The translations under genes were made by a program, and so were the position numbers. DNA of 64,000 bases, from assembly GCF_003614945.1 (NCBI RefSeq), contig NZ_QYCZ01000001.1, forward strand, positions 1-64,000. Reading direction: 5' to 3'. This stretch comes from Bergeyella cardium. GTDB taxonomy: Bacteria > Bacteroidota > Bacteroidia > Flavobacteriales > Weeksellaceae. The notes beneath the pieces are model-generated. The model made no database searches. It had not been told where the DNA came from and saw nothing but the letters and a program-made list of their open reading frames with translations. This document shows positions 8,016 through 16,410 of the stretch, piece after piece; positions within the stretch are counted from its first letter, which is position 1, and every line of letters begins with the position of its first letter.

Positions 8016-9008
8016 CTAAATCTTATGCTTTCCTGTTTGGGTAATGGTCTCGACGGTCCAGTCTATTTTCTTTACGAATGGGAGTTTGCGTACGGGGCAA
8101 TCCATTATCTGGCAGACTTCGCAGGAGGAGGGTTTGCAGTCATCCATATGGAAATTAAACTCGATTTCCCTATCGGTATTCTCTGCAATGGAAATGATAA
8201 GCTCCTCCATCTCATTATGTGCTTGCCGAAGCTCAAAGTACCAAGGGAGGGTAAGATGGGCATCGATATGGAGGTGGCTACCAAACTGCTGAATCTTCAT
8301 ATTATGGACATCTATCCACTCGGGTTTGCGATGTTCATTCAGGAACTCTGCAATATCGGTGATGATTTTGGTATCTGCCTCATCCATTATCCCCTTCATT
8401 GATTCCCGTATAATTTTATAGCCTGTGATAATGATATATCCTCCGAAAATACCTGCTACAAGAGCATCTATCCAATAAAAATGGGTAAAATGTACCACCA
8501 CTAAACTCAGAACTACACCTATGGTCGTAAGGGTATCGGACTGAAGATGTTTGCCCGAACTCTGCAAGACCAATGAGTTTTCTCTCACCCCTTTTTGGTA
8601 CGAAATATAACCCATCAGGTAGTTGATAACGGCAGTAAGCGCTATGATGAGTATTCCCCAATCGAGCTGGTGTAAAGTATTTTTAGCGATGAAGGAACTG
8701 ACCGCTTGAATGATGATAACCACACCAGCGAAGATAATCAGTGCGCCCTCTATCCCAGAGGTGATGAACTCTATTTTGCCGTGCCCGTAGGGATGGTCTT
8801 TGTCCATCGGCTTTGAGGCTACATAAAGCGAGTAGAGCCCCATAAATGCCGCTACAATATTGACGATGCTCTCCATAGCATCTGAGAACACAGCATCTGA
8901 GGCAGTGATTTGCCACGTGATGAGCTTTCCAATGAAGAGGAGCACCCCAATGATGGCTACACTTCTTTGAAAGGAAAAATTCTTTTTGTTTATCGCTTGT
9001 TCTTTCAT
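8016..9008 (-). CDS. Cation diffusion facilitator metal exporter
   Basis: A 330-residue CDF-family transporter that exports divalent metals such as Zn2+ or Fe2+ from the cytoplasm in exchange for protons. About six membrane helices span residues 15-215, with metal-site Asp residues in SDAMESIVN and in the fifth helix (WIDALVAGIFGG). The conserved loop DHPYGHGKIE lies between helices 2 and 3. The C-terminal cytoplasmic domain (about 215-300) ends in a Cys/His-rich tail (CKPSSCEVCQIMDCP) that could bind metal. It converges on the antiporter gene. Confidence 0.92.
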   Translation of the reverse strand: MKEQAINKKNFSFQRSVAIIGVLLFIGKLITWQITASDAVFSDAMESIVNIVAAFMGLYSLYVASKPMDKDHPYGHGKIEFITSGIEGALIIFAGVVIIIQAVSSFIAKNTLHQLDWGILIIALTAVINYLMGYISYQKGVRENSLVLQSSGKHLQSDTLTTIGVVLSLVVVHFTHFYWIDALVAGIFGGYIIITGYKIIRESMKGIMDEADTKIITDIAEFLNEHRKPEWIDVHNMKIQQFGSHLHIDAHLTLPWYFELRQAHNEMEELIISIAENTDREIEFNFHMDDCKPSSCEVCQIMDCPVRKLPFVKKIDWTVETITQTGKHKI

Positions 9009-9070
9009 ATTTAAGATAGGATATAGAATTTGGTTCTCACTTCTTAATGCTAAATGTTTGTCGAAACTAA

Positions 9071-9094
9071 TAAAAAAATCCCGCTAAGGCGGGA
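9071..9094 (-). terminator. Intrinsic terminator of asd
   Basis: A six-base GC-rich stem (TCCCGC/GCGGGA) with a TAAG loop is followed on the minus strand by TTTTTTTA, five bases past the asd stop. Confidence 0.85.
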
Positions 9095-9098
9095 AAGT

Positions 9099-10106
9099 TT
9101 ATACCAATTTTTGTTTTACAAGATGCTCGGCTATCTGTACGGCATTGGTTGCTGCTCCTTTTCTCAGGTTATCTGCCACAATCCAGCAGTTTAGGGTCTT
9201 AGGCTGGGAAGGGTCTCTTCGGATTCTCCCTACGAAGACTTCATCTTTACCTTCGGAGTAGAGAGGCATAGGGTAGAGGGATTTTTCTACATCATCTTGT
9301 ACTGTAACTCCTTTTGTATGGGATAAAATTTCTCGAACTTCATCTAAATTAAAATCCTGATGAAACTCAATATTTACAGACTCGGAATGACCTCCCTGAA
9401 CGGGAACCCTTACCGCAGTAGCCGTAAGCTGGAATGAATCATCACTCATAATCTTTTTAGGCTCGCGCATCAGTTTGAGCTCTTCTTTTGTATAGCCCTC
9501 GTCACTGAAGACATCGCATTGTGGGAGAGCATTTTTAAAGATTTCGTAAGGATAGACCTTCGGTACGGTGCAATCTTGAGCCGTAACAGAAGATTTTACC
9601 TCATCTTGAAGCTGATCTACAGCAGCCTTACCCGTTCCCGTAACCGATTGATAGGTAGAAACCACCACTCGCTTTAATCCATATTTCTTATGAAGCGGAT
9701 GGAGCACCATTACGAGCTGTATCGTAGAACAGTTGGGGTTTGCGATGATTTTATCGTCTTTTGTAATCTCGGAAGCATTGATTTCTGGGACGACGAGTTT
9801 TTTTGTAGCGTCCATTCGCCAAGCTGAAGAATTATCTATGACAAAAGTACCCATCTCTGCAAACTTTGGCGCCCACTCGAGAGAAGTAGCTCCTCCAGCG
9901 GAGAAAATAGCAATCTCAGGCTTTTGCTCCACTGCTGACTGGATAGAGACGAGGGTGTATTCCTCACCTTTAAAATGCACCGACTTGCCGACAGACTTCT
10001 CCGAAGCTACAGGGATGAGCTCCGTAACGGGGAAATTTCGCTCTTCAAGGACTTTGAGCATTACCTGACCTACCATACCTGTGGCACCTACTACTGCTAT
10101 TTTCAT
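9099..10106 (-). CDS. asd: Aspartate-semialdehyde dehydrogenase
   Basis: Reduces aspartyl phosphate to aspartate semialdehyde with NADPH, the branch point for lysine/diaminopimelate, threonine and methionine synthesis. The 335-residue protein has the N-terminal nucleotide loop GATGMVGQV (residues 8-16), the catalytic Cys126 in NPNCSTIQ, and the active-site His in RVPVQGGHSE. It lies 30 bases downstream of a small membrane-protein gene and ends at its own terminator. Confidence 0.96.
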   Translation of the reverse strand: MKIAVVGATGMVGQVMLKVLEERNFPVTELIPVASEKSVGKSVHFKGEEYTLVSIQSAVEQKPEIAIFSAGGATSLEWAPKFAEMGTFVIDNSSAWRMDATKKLVVPEINASEITKDDKIIANPNCSTIQLVMVLHPLHKKYGLKRVVVSTYQSVTGTGKAAVDQLQDEVKSSVTAQDCTVPKVYPYEIFKNALPQCDVFSDEGYTKEELKLMREPKKIMSDDSFQLTATAVRVPVQGGHSESVNIEFHQDFNLDEVREILSHTKGVTVQDDVEKSLYPMPLYSEGKDEVFVGRIRRDPSQPKTLNCWIVADNLRKGAATNAVQIAEHLVKQKLV

Positions 10107-10136
10107 TTTGTTGAGATTTTTATTTCCAATTAATCA

Positions 10137-10592
10137 TTAAGCTCCGAATAATCTGCCCATAACAATGCTAAATGCAAAACCAAAGAAGAGAATTGCTAGA
10201 ACCGATAACCAAAAAGCAGACATAGACAGGTGCCCTGCTTTTTTTATCTTTTTATTTACGATGGTCATCAGAATGGCAGCAATGAGCATAGAAGTAGGAT
10301 GCTCTACAAAAGACTGCCTGAGGTAGGCATCTTTCATTATTTTGCCCATACCCACGGCTTTTATTGTATTTAAAAACTCGGATGTACCGATAAGCATTAC
10401 AAACCCTACGATAAGCTGAATATGAAAGAAAATCATCACGAAAAGTGTAGATTTTCTTAAGAGTTTGGTTACTCTGCCAGAGTAGCCGAACATTACCGCA
10501 AAAAGAGCGACTAAAAACACAAGCACAAGAATAAGCTCTATGTAAGCAAAACCTCCGTGGGCTTTTGTAAGAATAAAATGAAGTTTTCCCAT
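10137..10592 (-). CDS. Conserved four-helix membrane protein, function unknown
   Basis: A 151-residue protein that I do not recognise as a named enzyme. Four hydrophobic segments are visible at about residues 17-37, 48-68, 98-113 and 122-147. Two His residues (57, 98) lie at helix edges, which resembles small cytochrome-b-like proteins, but haem binding is only a guess. It sits 30 bases upstream of asd and may share its transcript. Its -7 box lies directly beside the terminator of the upstream TonB receptor gene. Confidence 0.75.
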   Translation of the reverse strand: MGKLHFILTKAHGGFAYIELILVLVFLVALFAVMFGYSGRVTKLLRKSTLFVMIFFHIQLIVGFVMLIGTSEFLNTIKAVGMGKIMKDAYLRQSFVEHPTSMLIAAILMTIVNKKIKKAGHLSMSAFWLSVLAILFFGFAFSIVMGRLFGA

Positions 10593-10610
10593 TATCTAAA
10601 ATTTCAGTGG

Positions 10611-10618
10611 CAAAGATA
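10611..10618 (-). promoter_or_regulatory. -7 promoter box of the membrane-protein gene
   Basis: Exact TAnnTTTG (TATCTTTG) on the minus strand. It shares bases with the T-run of the terminator immediately upstream. Confidence 0.5.
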
Positions 10619-10645
10619 AAAAATCCCACCCTAAAAAGAGTGGGA
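10617..10645 (-). terminator. Intrinsic terminator of the TonB receptor gene
   Basis: A six-base stem (TCCCAC/GTGGGA) with a ten-base loop is followed on the minus strand by TTTTTTA. Confidence 0.8.
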
Positions 10646-10689
10646 CTTCCGATACAAAGTATCTATATAATATGAAAACCAAAATTCTC

Positions 10690-13187
10690 TTAGAAATTAA
10701 AGGCTAGGCTCGCGGACCAAGTTCTACCAAAACCGAAATAAACTTTGTTTGCGATATCTATCCCTTTATACTTGATACCTTTAGCTTCTGGATCTCCTTC
10801 CATAGTACTTGAATAGGATTCTGCAATATAAGTAGTATCAAGGAGGTTATAAACATTACCTCTAAGGGTAAAGGATTGCTTATCGTTTAGTTTAAACTTA
10901 TAAGACAGGCCTAAATCCATAAGGTTGTAGCTTGGCAACTGTAATGCTTTTCTTCCAGTGTCTGTATTAAAGGAGTGTACATCGAGATTAGCATAAAGCT
11001 GATCTACATATCTCCAATTGACATCTAATTTCAAATTGGTTACAGGCTGTAGTGTAACCCCAATGGAAGCGGTAAGCTGAGCGGCGTCTCCTACTTTTAC
11101 TTTATCAAGGTAGAGGTCATAGGTGCTTGAAGTTTTACCTTTTGGGATATAAGGCAGGTTGGCTTCATCGAACATTTCTGCGTGTGCTTTGCCTTTGTAG
11201 AACCAGTCTCCTAATGAGAACATACCATTGATGCTAAGGTAGTTTGTAGCTTTGAAAGAAGCATCAAATTCTACCCCTTGGTGGATTTCATTGAGGTTGG
11301 TAATCTCTCCATAGTAGCTTTTCCCAGCCTCTCTGTAAGCTCTGGTTCTAAGGTATCTATCATCCCAAGAAGTTCTGTACAGATTCACATTGGCATTAAA
11401 CTTATGAGATCTGAAACCGTAGCCCAATTCAACCCCAAAGATTTTCTCATTGGTATTTTTAGAACTTACGATATTTTCATTACCTCTATAAACAGAGTTA
11501 AAGAAAGGTTGTTTGCTGTAATAACCGACATTACCAAATACATTGTGATGTTCATTGATATTATAGTTTAAACCTGCTTTTACATTGTATCCTAAGATAT
11601 TTTCAAAGTCGGTTTTAGCTTTCATTACCTCTCCTCTCTTGGATTTGGTTACCCCATCGATAATGAAGTCATCGATACTTCTAAAGCCTTGATTAGAAAG
11701 GGAGCCTTGAAGGAATGCAGAGAAGTTATTTGCAGTATATTCTATCTGACCGAAACCACCATACCAAAGGACTTCACCTTCGTTGCTATAACTGATTCTG
11801 TCATTAAGAGATTGAACGCTTGCAAAAGGGTTCCAGTTTGGTTTAGATTCAAAAGTATTAGAGATGAGCCTTGAAGGTTCGTTTAGATTTCTCTTATCCA
11901 AGTAAGCAGATGCTCCTAACAGGTCTGAGACCACTTGATAGTGATATCCTTTATAGTATCTACCATCTACTCCTAGGCTGAAATTCCAGTTATCATTAAT
12001 TTTCTGTTGGAAGTTGGATAAAATACCGAACCAGTTATGAGAATTAACAGATGCTCTTTTTACGATAACGCCACTGGTTGGGTTTGAAGCGAGGTTTGCA
12101 GCTCTCTGATAGCATCGAAGTCATAAAGTCCGTCTGCAGTTCTAAATTTGCTGGCATATTGACCGCCGACTCTTCCTAAGTCGCCAGAACCTCCACCTCT
12201 ACCGAAGGAAGCATAGAGGACAGTGGATAGTTTAGACTTTTGTGCCATATTCCAATCCCAGTTGAGGGACATAATAGGCTTGTGGTAGTAGTTTGTAGCG
12301 AAGGAATACTGTCTTGAAACGCCATCTCTTCCTGTCATATATCCCCAGTCGGAGTTGTATTTTCTATTTGGCTGATCTTCGCTACCACCGTATTTAGGAT
12401 TGAGATAATCTGAAAGGGCGATGGAGGTTTTCCTTTGGTTGTGCCATTGTGGAGCTCCTGTGATGGTAAGCTGGAAATCGTGTTTTTTACTCGGAGCGAA
12501 ACCTAATGCGAAGTAATAGTTATTTGCCTCGAAGTCTGTACCATCTGCATACATAGCGCCTGCCGTTCTACTCATTAAGAAAGAAGAAGACCAGCCCGAT
12601 TGAGTTTTACCTGTATTATAAGCAAATAGTGCTTTGTGGTAGCCATTATTACCCAAGCCAACGGTAACTAAACCGCCTTGTTTTTTATCTGCAGCTCGTG
12701 TAATTACATTAATAGTACCCCCTACGGAAGCAATTGCGAGTTTGGAAGCGCCGAGACCCCTTTGCACTTGCATAGCGGAGGTAACATCTGCGAGCCCTGC
12801 CCAGTTTGACCAATATACGGCACCGTTTTCCATATCATTTACAGGCATACCATTAACCATTACGGCGATATTGGTTTGGTTAAACCCACGGATATTAATC
12901 CTAGAATCTCCGAAACCACCACCTGACTTGGTAGAATAAACGGAAGGCGTAGTATTAAGGATTTCTGGGAACTCTTGGTTTCCTAATTTCTCGATAATAA
13001 CGCTTTCTTTAATGGTAGAAACTGCTACGGGGGTTTTTCTATCCTTAGCAATATCTGCCGTGCCGACAAGTACAACCTCTTCTATGTCTTTGGTGCTTCT
13101 GAGGCTGTCCTTGGTACTCTGTGCGAAATAAACACTTGCTGTGGATAATGTAACAGCAGCGAGTAATGATTTACTTAATAAGTCCAT
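10690..13187 (-). pseudogene. TonB-dependent receptor with a one-base frameshift
   Basis: An outer-membrane receptor split into two frames. Residues 1-370 carry a signal peptide ending in VYFAQ, a TonB-box-like EEVVLVG and the plug domain (INIRGFNQTNIAVMVNGMP, then GGTINVITRAA). The rest is a 22-strand-type beta-barrel ending in the aromatic WSASLAFNF. The frame changes near 12105-12112, where ATCAGAGAG would read on if it were ATCCAGAGAG. One missing base restores a protein of about 832 residues. After the break the downstream frame is open at once, so the event is recent or a sequencing error. There is no carboxypeptidase-like N-terminal domain and no SusD partner. The substrate is unknown. 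Confidence 0.85.
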
Positions 13188-13555
13188 TTTTTACTTGTTT
13201 TTAATTCTTCAATATTATGCCCCAAAGATGAGATTTTTTTATTAACTATTCTTAACCTCTGGGTAAAAAAAATAAATTTTTATTTCATCAAAAAGTGAGA
13301 AATAGCCTGTATATCATTTTTAGAGCATTATGGGAATATCTTAAAAATTTTTCATCAATAGAAATGAATTAACGAATAATTAATATTTTAAAAGAGATTG
13401 AGTTTTTAACCCGATTTTTTAATTTCAATGAAAACGCTGTAGTCTTTAGCTCCATTATCTGTATTTGAATACCCAATTTTTAATCTCAATAAGGCGAAAA
13501 GAAAATTTAGTGTAGGAGACTTCATCATTTTTGGAGTTAAAAAGATTTAAAAATA
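13188..13555. other. Divergent intergenic region, no gene seen
   Basis: A 368-base AT-rich gap between the receptor (leftward) and coaE (rightward). A near-consensus minus-strand -7 box (CATCTTTG, 13224-13231) could serve the receptor. No reading frame, hairpin or repeat stands out. Confidence 0.4.
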
Positions 13556-13585
13556 ATGATTATCTTGGCTGAAAAATTCATCAAA

Positions 13586-14167
13586 ATGAAAATCATAGGG
13601 CTTACGGGAGGGATTGGTGCTGGGAAAACGGCGGTAGCAAGGCTTATTGAAAAGGCTGGATACCCAGTCTATTATTCCGACGACAGAGCAAAAGAAATTG
13701 TAACTGATGATGAGGCTTTAAGAGAGAAAATCAAGGCAGTTTTGGGGGAAGAGGCTTATGATGAGGAGGGGAATTACAACAGAAAATATGTGGCAGAGCA
13801 GGTTTTTAACGATGCGAAGCTATTAGAGGAGCTGAATGGGGTGATACACCCTGCGGTGAAGAGAGATTTTGAGAAGTGGGTGGGTGAGCAGGTGGCAGAC
13901 TTTGGTTTTAAGGAAACGGCACTGCTGTTTGAGCTGGGTTTGGATAAAAGTTGCTATAAGTCTCTATTGGTTACAGCAGAGGAGTGTATAAGGATGAAGC
14001 GGGTGATGGATAGAGATGGGAAAACCTACCGAGAAGTGGAGAAAATAATGCAAAAGCAAATGCCCGAGAAGGAAAAAATAGAGCGAGCGGACTTGATTAT
14101 ATACAACAACGGAAACCTCGAGACACTTGAAAAAGAAGTAGAAAATACTCTAAAAAAACTAAATTAA
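13586..14167 (+). CDS. coaE: Dephospho-CoA kinase
   Basis: Last step of coenzyme A synthesis: phosphorylates the 3'-OH of dephospho-CoA with ATP. The 193-residue protein has the P-loop GLTGGIGAGKT (residues 5-15), the DDRAKEI substrate motif, and the lid region around ECIRMKRVMDRDG. The frame is open for ten more codons upstream, but the ATG at 13586 places the P-loop at its usual distance from the N-terminus. A strong hairpin follows at once. Confidence 0.95.
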   Translation: MKIIGLTGGIGAGKTAVARLIEKAGYPVYYSDDRAKEIVTDDEALREKIKAVLGEEAYDEEGNYNRKYVAEQVFNDAKLLEELNGVIHPAVKRDFEKWVGEQVADFGFKETALLFELGLDKSCYKSLLVTAEECIRMKRVMDRDGKTYREVEKIMQKQMPEKEKIERADLIIYNNGNLETLEKEVENTLKKLN

Positions 14168-14168
14168 A

Positions 14169-14195
14169 AAAGCCTTAGGTTTTTCCTAAGGCTTT
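14169..14195. terminator. Bidirectional terminator between coaE and the Hc1-like gene
   Basis: A perfect 11-base stem (AAAGCCTTAGG/CCTAAGGCTTT) with a five-base T-rich loop. It is two bases past the coaE stop and 20 bases past the stop of the convergent small gene, so it can serve both. Confidence 0.8.
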
Positions 14196-14214
14196 AAAAG
14201 GATGTGAAATACAA

Positions 14215-14391
14215 TTATTTCTTGGATTCTTCAACAGAAACTTTTCTGAATTCTTTGAAAAGTTTGCTAAGTTCTAGAGCGGCTTTTCTTGCTCTGGTAC
14301 CTGCTGCTTTGTTTCCTTTTTCTGCTTGTGCATTCGCTTCTGTGGAGAATGCTTCAAATTCTGCATTAATTTTTTCGATTAAGTCTTTCAT
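14215..14391 (-). CDS. Hc1-type histone-like protein, 58 residues
   Basis: A small gene read from ATG at 14391 to TAA at 14215. The product is highly charged and all helical: MKDLIEKINAEFEAFS, then an Ala/Lys/Arg-rich centre (KAAGTRARKAALEL) and SKLFKEFRKVSVEESKK. This matches the short histone H1 / Hc1-like proteins found throughout flavobacteria, which are thought to bind and condense DNA. It shares a bidirectional terminator with coaE and lies 50 bases downstream of nth. Confidence 0.85.
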   Translation of the reverse strand: MKDLIEKINAEFEAFSTEANAQAEKGNKAAGTRARKAALELSKLFKEFRKVSVEESKK

Positions 14392-14441
14392 CTGTAAAAA
14401 ATTTATAAAATTGAAATATGTAGATGCAAATATAAATAAAT

Positions 14442-15062
14442 CTAGCTATGAAACAGCATAGGGGTGAGAAAATCTTTCTCTTGGGAGCCTCTTGCTGGGG
14501 AATATTCGCGACCGTAGAGGATGATTTGGATGTGTAGCTTGTTCCATTTCTCCTTAGGGAAGAGCTTTTTAGCATCTTTCTCGGTTTGGATGACATTTTT
14601 GCCTTCGGAGAGTTTCCACTGCTTCATCAGCCTGTGAATGTGGGTATCTACAGGGAAAGCGGGATGCCCAAAGCCCTGACTCATCACGACGGAAGCGGTT
14701 TTGTGCCCTACACCTGGTAGCTCCTCGAGCTCTTCGAAAGATGCTGGAACCTTGCCATTGTACTTTTGTACAAGGATTTCGGACATTTTTTTGAGGTTTT
14801 TGGCTTTTTGGTTGGATAAACCGATTTGCTTGATGAGCTCCTTAATCTCTGGGACTTCTAATTTTGACATTTTTTCTGGGGTATCGGCTATGGCAAAGAG
14901 GTGGGGAGTGATTTCATTTACTTTTTTATCAGTCGTTTGAGCCGAGAGTGCAACCGCTACAAGCAAAGTAAAAACATCGGTATGGTCTAAGGGGATTTCA
15001 ATCTCTGGGTAGAGCTTTTCAAGCTCAGTCATTACGATTTCGGCTCTTTGTTTTTTGGTCAT
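14442..15062 (-). CDS. nth: Endonuclease III homolog without the iron-sulfur cluster
   Basis: A base-excision-repair DNA glycosylase/AP lyase for oxidised pyrimidines. The 206-residue protein has the helix-hairpin-helix LPGVGHKTA with catalytic Lys121 and the catalytic Asp139 in FPVDTHIHRL. The C-terminal four-cysteine loop that holds the 4Fe-4S cluster in E. coli Nth is missing: the sequence reads GREYSPARGS, and the whole protein has no cysteine. Cluster-less members exist, so activity is likely kept. It is transcribed divergently from bcp, 33 bases away. Confidence 0.92.
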   Translation of the reverse strand: MTKKQRAEIVMTELEKLYPEIEIPLDHTDVFTLLVAVALSAQTTDKKVNEITPHLFAIADTPEKMSKLEVPEIKELIKQIGLSNQKAKNLKKMSEILVQKYNGKVPASFEELEELPGVGHKTASVVMSQGFGHPAFPVDTHIHRLMKQWKLSEGKNVIQTEKDAKKLFPKEKWNKLHIQIILYGREYSPARGSQEKDFLTPMLFHS

Positions 15063-15081
15063 ATTTTTCTTTTATTTGAGG

Positions 15082-15089
15082 CAAAATTA
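15082..15089 (-). promoter_or_regulatory. -7 promoter box of nth
   Basis: Exact TAnnTTTG (TAATTTTG) on the minus strand, 20 bases before the nth start codon, within the 33-base divergent gap. Confidence 0.45.
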
Positions 15090-15095
15090 GAATTT

Positions 15096-15542
15096 ATGAT
15101 AGAAACAGGAAACTCATTGCCAACTTTTGAAGGCACAAACCAAGATGGAAAAACGATAAAATCATCAGACTTTAAAGGGAAAAAACTCGTGATATTTTTC
15201 TACCCAAAAGCAAGCACACCTGGCTGTACTGCAGAAGCCTGTAACCTGAATGAGAACTATGAAAGGCTTACCGAGCAAGGATTTCAGGTATTGGGAATCA
15301 GTGCAGATTCTGTGGAAAGACAGAAGAAATTTCACACGAAAAACAATCTACAATATGACCTCATTGCGGATGAAAAGAGGGAAATCATCACGCAATTTGG
15401 AGTGTGGCAACTCAAAAAATTTATGGGTAAGGAGTTTATGGGAATTGTGCGGACGACCTTCCTGTTTGATGAGAAGGGCATCTGTACGGAGGTAATCACC
15501 AAAGTGAAAACCAAAGACCATAGCTCACAGATTATTCCATAA
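15096..15542 (+). CDS. bcp: Thioredoxin-dependent thiol peroxidase (Bcp/PrxQ)
   Basis: Reduces hydrogen peroxide and organic peroxides using thioredoxin. The 148-residue protein has the peroxidatic Cys44 in TPGCTAEAC and the resolving Cys49 five residues later, the PrxQ pattern. The frame is open for 16 codons upstream, but that extension overlaps the start of divergent nth and the ATG at 15096 gives the usual N-terminus. The last 11 bases overlap the 3' end of convergent surE. Confidence 0.94.
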   Translation: MIETGNSLPTFEGTNQDGKTIKSSDFKGKKLVIFFYPKASTPGCTAEACNLNENYERLTEQGFQVLGISADSVERQKKFHTKNNLQYDLIADEKREIITQFGVWQLKKFMGKEFMGIVRTTFLFDEKGICTEVITKVKTKDHSSQIIP

Positions 15543-16296
15543 CCTTGCGAAGATCGGAAATGTATTCGTAGGCGGTAAGGTCAAACTTTACAGGAACGAT
15601 GGAGATATACCCTTCGGATAGTGCGATTTCATCTGCATCTTGGCTATTGTCCATATTATTAAAATAGCCTGTAAGCCAGTAATATTTTTTACCGTGTGGG
15701 TTTATTCTTTCATCAAAGCTCTCTTCCCATTTGGCTTGTGCTTGTTTGCAGACTTTTATCCCTTTGATTTCCTTTTCTGGGAGTTTGGGGATATTTACAT
15801 TGAGGACGATACCTTTGGGAATTGGGTTTTCTAAAACATTTCTTACGATCTGCTGAATGTATTTTTTCGCCTGAGAGAAGTCAGCATCCCAGCTAAAATC
15901 CAACAACGAAAATCCAATCGCTTGAAGCCCTTCTACTCCTGCCTCCACAGCAGCAGACATCGTCCCTGAATAGATGACATTAATAGAGGAATTGGCTCCG
16001 TGATTAATACCCGAAACCACCAAATCTGGCTTTCGGGTAAGGATTTTATCTAATGCAAACTTTACACAATCTACGGGAGTACCGCTTAGAGAGTAGTTTT
16101 TCTGGTTTTCATCAAGATGGATTTCTTCATAGGTAAGGGTAGAATTAATGGTGATTGCATGCCCTTTTCCACTTTGAGGAGAATTGGGTGCAACGACTAC
16201 AACCTCTCCTATCTCGCCCATAAACTCTGCTAATTTTCTAATACCTGGCGCAGTAATACCATCATCATTAGTTACCAAAATCAAAGGTTTCTTCAT
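15532..16296 (-). CDS. surE: 5'/3'-nucleotidase SurE
   Basis: A metal-dependent phosphatase acting on nucleoside monophosphates, linked to stationary-phase survival. The 254-residue protein has the N-terminal metal motif VTNDDGITAPG (Asp11, Asp12), the PQSGKGHAIT loop, and SGINHGANSSINVIYSGTMSAA with the conserved Asn and phosphate-binding Ser/Thr. It converges with bcp (11-base overlap). An exact minus-strand -7 box, TATTTTTG (16313-16320), lies upstream. Confidence 0.95.
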   Translation of the reverse strand: MKKPLILVTNDDGITAPGIRKLAEFMGEIGEVVVVAPNSPQSGKGHAITINSTLTYEEIHLDENQKNYSLSGTPVDCVKFALDKILTRKPDLVVSGINHGANSSINVIYSGTMSAAVEAGVEGLQAIGFSLLDFSWDADFSQAKKYIQQIVRNVLENPIPKGIVLNVNIPKLPEKEIKGIKVCKQAQAKWEESFDERINPHGKKYYWLTGYFNNMDNSQDADEIALSEGYISIVPVKFDLTAYEYISDLRKVME

Positions 16297-16312
16297 CTGA
16301 AAAAAATTTGAG

Positions 16313-16320
16313 CAAAAATA
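16313..16320 (-). promoter_or_regulatory. -7 promoter box of surE
   Basis: Exact TAnnTTTG (TATTTTTG) on the minus strand, 17 bases before the surE start. Confidence 0.5.
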
Positions 16321-16332
16321 TCAAAAAAATAC

Positions 16333-16361
16333 TTGCTATATGAGAATAAATCTTACTTTTG
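16333..16361 (+). promoter_or_regulatory. Promoter of the tail-specific protease gene
   Basis: TTG at 16333-16335 and exact TAnnTTTG (TACTTTTG) at 16354-16361, with an 18-base spacer, 50 bases before the start codon. Confidence 0.6.
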
Positions 16362-16410
16362 GTAATTCATTTTTTAAAATTAACTTACAAACGAAATACA
16401 TTTAGGATTT

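Noticed and set aside
8905-8925. Another parS-like site (GCCACGTGATGA)
   Set aside because: Only the central CACGTGA matches, and it lies inside the CDF transporter gene.
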